From Diplocarpon mali (Eukaryota; Ascomycota; Leotiomycetes; Helotiales; Drepanopezizaceae): a stretch of 64,000 nucleotides of DNA. The number at the start of each line of letters is the position of its first letter. Positions within the stretch are counted from its first letter, which is position 1. Of this stretch, positions 59,770-64,000 are shown piece after piece. Under the pieces are notes generated by a model that did not search any database, had not been told where the DNA came from, and worked only from the letters and a program-made list of their open reading frames with translations. The stretch lies in assembly GCA_024741835.1 (NCBI GenBank), contig JAENRP010000007.1, positions 248,001 to 312,000 of the forward strand, read 5' to 3'. The position numbers and the translations under genes are program-made.

Positions 59770-61842
59770 TCAGAGGAAGTCGATAGCATCGAATGATACA
59801 CCCGGGCTGAGGTAGGCCGTGCCAGAACTTCCGCTGACAATATTGACCGTTAAGGCATTGTATTCACCTGCGGCTAAGAACGCCGATGCAGGAACGGTGT
59901 ACTAGTCACCAAGGTCAACTCAGTCTCGAAAACGAAGTGGGCATATGCTTACCGTGAACACATGGTTTGTTCCTCGATACGTTCCAACTGTCAGGCTGCG
60001 CGTTGAGGCTTGCGAGGAAGGGCTGGGAATCGAGCTCGACCAGCCGTTGACCGTGATCTGAGGTCGGCCATTGATGTAGGCTTCCGTTATACCAATCCGG
60101 ACGGTATGTGCCAGCGCAGTCTGAGCGGCACTCAATTTGAAGTAGATGACACGTCCGTTGTTGACGCCCGACCACATGTAACCTGGAAAGTTCGCCGCAG
60201 CTGTGCTGGTTCCGACGATGTAGTTTGCTGGATTCCAGGAAGCGAGACGCTTGTCGCTCTTCAACAAAATTAGCCTGTCTTCTACAAGATCTGATGAGTT
60301 TGGACGTCTCGAAATCTCTGATCCGAGGATGTGAGCCCGAGAACGTCTGGGGACTTGTACATACGGGATGCATATAAGTGGGCAGCATGGGTGTTTTGTC
60401 GAAGTTGGTAAACCCAGCCGGGCTTCCATCCCACTCTCCTATTCTCCAGATAGCAACGGTATCCGAAGGGTCGACAGGGCTGATCGAGTTCAGTGCTACT
60501 TTTCCTCCTGCGGTTACGGTTACGCTTGCGTTGTAGACACTCAGTTCTCCCTTGTAGATTGTCAAGGTGTACGTTCCGGGAAGAACCTTGACGATGCTGA
60601 AAGCTCCCGAGGATGCATCAGCGGCGTCCCACTTCAGGAAGTTAGCCCTACTTCGTGCGATGCAGAGACGTTACAGATTCGCAAGTTCGCAGCATTCTGA
60701 TTTTTAGACGTTCGAGATTTTAAGCGAGGAGTTGTACATACGTATTGAGCAGCATCGTTCGAAAGTGCAGCGACATATGTGTAACCGGATTTCATGTTCT
60801 TGATGCCAACACCCGACACGGACCCACGACCAGATGCCGCCACCCAGCCCTTGATACTGAGCGTATCCATCCAAGACCAATCGGCATTTCGAGCGAACAG
60901 CGCCGAGTTGGGAGCCCTGCCGTCAGTGAAGGAGAGCACGTAAGGGCCTTGGAGACCCCATCTTTCTGGGTCCACAGTGCCCATATTGTAGTACAAGATC
61001 TCGTAAAGGTCCTCTGCAATCGGAGAGCATCCACGGTTGAGAGATCGGAAGAATGGACCACCTGAAGCCTTCTCACGGTTCGACCGAATGAGCCACATTC
61101 CAGCAGAAGCAGAAGAGGTTTTCTTGCCAACGTAATCATAGTCAATGGTGCGACCGTAATTGCTTCCCTGATAATGCTTTGACTTGGTGTAGCCATTTGA
61201 ACTGGAGATGGTTACATCTGTTGCCTCGATGTAATCGGTGGCATCGTCATAGTAATCCGAATCGGTAAGTGACTTCTGAAGAAGCCCTGGCACAACCCGG
61301 ACGATAAAGCGAAGCGCAGGAACCTGCACACCGGTCAGCTCAAGTCAAGGATCGAAAGGCCAAGACCCATACTGTGTTATCTCCCTTGTTTGTCAGCATG
61401 TAGATATTGTTGTCGCCAGATCTTGCGATGTATGTCTGGACAAGTGTGCCGTAGACCACGGTGACTTTGATGATGTTTGCTGGGGCTGAAAATGTCAGCT
61501 GGAGAATCTTGTGGGCGCGGATTCTCCTCACAGGTGTATTGCTGGATTCCCACCGTTGAGGTGCCTAATCCACTCTGTACGTGAGAGTTCTTGCCCTGAT
61601 AGCCGTTGAACTCCTGTTAAGTGGTGAGATTGTGTACCAACATCAACGATCAACTTGGTGGGGCCTACCACGCCGTTGTATTTGATGGAAGTGAGGTCGC
61701 CGTTAGTCTTCGATACCGCAAAGACAAGAAGAGAACCAGTATCTATGACATAGGAATTCCCGTTGTCGGTATAACCCCAAGCCGCGAATGCGAGAGAAGG
61801 CAGGCTGGCGACAGCAATGACAGCAGACTTGAAGAACTTCAT
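59770..61842 (-). pseudogene. secreted rhamnogalacturonan lyase (PL4-type) with one-base frameshift
   Basis: Seven exons on the minus strand: 61669-61842, 61532-61613, 61373-61485, 60742-61323, 60365-60632, 59953-60258 and 59770-59901. A signal peptide (MKFFKSAVIAVASLPSLAFA) precedes the beta-sandwich catalytic part: GYQGKNSHVQSGLGTSTVGI, TYIARSGDNNIYMLTNKG, RTIDYDYVGKKTSSASAGMW, SNREKASGGPFFRSLN and GWVAASGRGSVSGVG. The fibronectin-III-like and carbohydrate-binding C-terminal modules follow (PGTYTLTIYKGELSVY; VAIWRIGEWDGSPAGF; FLAAGEYNALTVNIV). The enzyme would cut pectin rhamnogalacturonan by beta-elimination. In exon five DAADASSGAF and SIVKVLPGTY are in different frames because of one extra T in TTTT (plus-strand AAAA 60600-60603). 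So either the gene is broken, the base is an assembly error, or splicing uses the AG at 60605-60606 instead. About 551 residues if uninterrupted. Confidence 0.82.
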
Positions 61843-63192
61843 GTTTGGAGATTTTCAGTCTGCCGGAGAGAGATGAGAACCAGCGGGGAGCTGGACGGAT
61901 CAGAGACAGCAGGGCAGTGGAGGTTCTTATGAAGTTTTCTCTTGCGCATTTTGATGCTGCCAACATGGGCACAGGGTGTCTGCTTCATATTGGGTTGGGA
62001 GGGGGGATTTCAACGGAAAGTCGAATTCCGTACGGCTTGCGCATGGAGACGGCCCTCAATGCCGGGCATCTCTTTGTCGGCGCAGCCATAGTATAGGACG
62101 GTTGGTGGATAAATTTCGAGGGACGTCGACTTGGCGAACACCCTTTCACCGATGGGCATACTCTTGGTAGGCCATATGATGCACCGCAGCGGAGGAAATC
62201 GCTCAATTCTCCCCTTTTTGTGTGAAGTCTCCGATGGAATGAAGGCCCCGTGTGCAGTAACAAGTCGTAATAGCCAGGTGTTCTCTCTCGTAGGGTTGGC
62301 TCCCGTTGGGACTTGACATCGAACGTATACTCGTTCGTAATATATTTGGAACTTTCGTGCCGTGGGACAATACTCCTGTCGGCTACTCAGGGACAGATAT
62401 AAACAACCAGCTTGGTCCGACGGTGGAAAAAGAAGCATTTCTACTTCAACATAAGCGCTAGGGAAGTCGACATACGCTAACCCTTATCGGGAAGCTTCTC
62501 TGTAAACTGAGACTTAAGGTACGGAGAAGCTATTTGAGTTTTAATGTTAGAGAGTTCCGAGCTTGCGGTGGGGCTTACAGAGGTACGTAGAATTGAATAA
62601 GTTTGAGGTTAAGCAGGTTAAGCCGTTGGCTCTGTAGATTGTTGTCAAGGTCTTCTCCTGAAGAAACTGTCGAAAAGACAGATCCATTTTCGAATGTGTT
62701 GAATAGAGAGGTTACGTGTGTATAGTCCGCAGCGCGGGTAATATATCTTCAAATGAGCTTCAAGTTTCGGGGGTGTTTAGCTGAAGTATGGGTAGGTTAT
62801 CGGCCAGACTATACTCACAAACCGCTGGAGAAAAAGGGGTCGAGCGCAGCCTTAAAGCACCCGAGTATTCACTACTTTCATTACTGTTTTTCCTTCTTTG
62901 CTTTCGAAGACAACATAGGTAGAGAACCCTCTGAGCTACGCCCCACTACATAAGAGAGTCAACGACTCGGGCAATAATGATTATTATTCAAAATTGAAGT
63001 CTCACGTATTAAAGTGCTCACTTATTCAGTGCGCTGCAATGGCGGGCACATCTACCATGTGGACTTTGACCAACCAAAAGCTCACTTACCCCTATGATCA
63101 TGCGCCCACATCTGCAGCCTACTGAAAAGAAGTGAGTATATTCAAGTCATGACCTCGGAATTGAAGAACAATTTTAGAGCCAAGATATCTTA
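61843..63192. other. AT-rich upstream region, no gene seen
   Basis: About 1.35 kb upstream of the lyase. It becomes AT-rich beyond 62450. Frames are short and interrupted. No further domain found. Confidence 0.45.
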
Positions 63193-63472
63193 TACTTAGT
63201 CCATGGCGAAATAATCTGAGGTTTTCTGTCTATGCGCTATACTAGAACTTTCTTTTGTGCAGGGGTTTCGATAGGGGGTACTTAAAGCTTAGGAATCAAT
63301 AACAGTTGAGATAATTAGAGATTTGATTAGGGAAATGCTAAATAGATGTAAAGCAGTGATTGATGCAAAAGTTGGCTATATAAAATACTAAGGAATTTAA
63401 TAAAATCGGCATTGCCAAGAATCTAGTGTGCATAGACAGGGAACCTCAGATTATTACGCCCTGTACGAAGTA
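63193..63472 (+). mobile_element. 280-bp Tc1/mariner-type deletion derivative, copy 1
   Basis: Starts TACTTAGTCCATGGCGAAAT and ends ...GGCGTAATAATCTGAGG's complement, CCTGTACGAAGTA. Terminal inverted repeats of about 45 bp match at 38 of 45 positions. Both ends lie on TA, the target of Tc1/mariner elements. The interior retains a transposase C-terminus (separate entry). Too short to encode a transposase, so non-autonomous. Confidence 0.88.
63293..63391 (+). pseudogene. remnant of Tc1/mariner transposase C-terminus in copy 1
   Basis: An open segment reads ESITVEIIRDLIREMLNRCK then AVIDAKVGYIKY and a stop. The pattern MPxRCxAVIxAKxGxxxY is the usual end of Tc1-family DDE transposases. Upstream frames hit stops, so only this tail remains. 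The Leu in EMLNRC is Pro (CCA) in the other copy. Confidence 0.8.
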
Positions 63473-63540
63473 CAACGGCTTAACCTTTCTCTTAATAAGC
63501 AAACTTCAAGGACCTCAGCATTAAGATGATTTTTATAGCA
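63473..63540. other. 68-bp spacer between the two elements
   Basis: Unique sequence separating the inverted copies. It would be the loop if the palindrome folded back. Confidence 0.8.
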
Positions 63541-63820
63541 TACTTCGTACAGGGTGTAATAATCTGAGGCTCCCTGTCTGTGCACACTAGATTCTTGGCA
63601 ATGCTGATTTTATTGAATTCCTTAGTATTTTATATAGCCAACTTTTGCATCAATTACTGCTTTACATCTATTTGGCATTTCCCTAATCAAATCTCTAATT
63701 ATCTCAACTGTTATTGATTCCTAAGCTTCAAATACCCCCTATCGAAACCCCTGCACAAAAGAAAGTTCTAGTATAGCGCATAGATAGAAAACCTCAGATT
63801 ATTTCCCTATGGACTAAGTA
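63541..63820 (-). mobile_element. 280-bp Tc1/mariner-type deletion derivative, copy 2 (inverted)
   Basis: Reverse complement of copy 1, same length, 268 of 280 positions identical. Begins TACTTCGTACAGGGTGTAAT and ends CTATGGACTAAGTA, again bounded by TA. Head-to-head with copy 1. Confidence 0.88.
63622..63720 (-). pseudogene. remnant of Tc1/mariner transposase C-terminus in copy 2
   Basis: Reads the same tail as copy 1 but with EMPNRCKAVIDAK, the more ancestral proline codon. Ends at the stop after KVGYIKY. Nothing longer is open. Confidence 0.8.
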
Positions 63821-64000
63821 CAACACAAGTTCGGCTCCGAGTGGTTATTGCCCCTGGTGCTAAATGTTAACAAGTGGATCCACCCATGCTGTATTGTCTT
63901 CGGGAGAAAAAAGGGGGTCCCATGTTCCTATCCCCTAATGTTGACTTGGGAATAGACACAGTTAGAGACTCAAGTAGATCAAAAACAGCATAACCGCGAT
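63821..64000. other. window end, no feature seen
   Basis: 180 bp of unassigned sequence downstream of the inverted element pair. Confidence 0.5.

Overview
The window is nuclear DNA of a filamentous ascomycete (Pezizomycotina). The evidence is short GT-AG introns (mostly 45-100 bp, often with a CTGAC/CTAAC branch point), single-gene transcription units on both strands, and fungal-specific families: NTE1, NCA2, a DUF7730/F-box-like protein, a caleosin, an Sos7 kinetochore protein, a fungal OSCA/TMEM63 channel and a PL4 rhamnogalacturonan lyase. A Leotiomycetes-like fungus would fit, but that is a guess. There are 24 supportable protein genes. I rebuilt the spliced ones by hand and checked that exon phases add up to whole codons. 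No tRNA, rRNA or CRISPR array is supported.

Layout. 1-11.7 kb: the end of a Myb/telobox-like gene, a Vps62-like membrane protein, a DHCR24-like FAD oxidoreductase, ELP6, ribosomal protein eL37, SOS7 and an RS-rich splicing-related protein. 12.9-26.6 kb: a large OSCA/TMEM63 (DUF221) channel, a DUF7730-like protein, guanine deaminase and the NTE1 phospholipase. 27-43 kb: SUI2 (eIF2-alpha), then a run of mitochondrial genes (IMP2, an MME1-like carrier, a PPR-like protein, NCA2), SEC4, another probable mitochondrial protein and the AAA ATPase AFG2. 43.7-52.7 kb: a caleosin and one conserved short hypothetical protein, set in long gene-poor DNA rich in microsatellites and minisatellites, with a 45-base assembly gap. 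52.7-57.8 kb: PSY2 (PP4 regulatory subunit 3) and ALG5. 59.8-61.8 kb: a secreted rhamnogalacturonan lyase with an apparent one-base frameshift. 62-64 kb: AT-rich DNA with two 280-bp transposon derivatives in inverted orientation.

Most genes are housekeeping functions with no common pathway: translation (SUI2, eL37, AFG2, ELP6), lipid and membrane (NTE1, caleosin, DHCR24-like), mitochondria (IMP2, NCA2, carrier) and secretion/glycosylation (SEC4, ALG5). I see no biosynthetic cluster or defence system.

The most notable structure is the inverted pair at 63193-63820. Both copies share TACTT... terminal inverted repeats, start and end on TA, and keep the last codons of a Tc1/mariner-type transposase. 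They differ almost only by transitions, mostly at CpA/TpG, which suggests RIP. Second is the frameshifted lyase next to it. No wholly new biological system can be claimed from this sequence alone.
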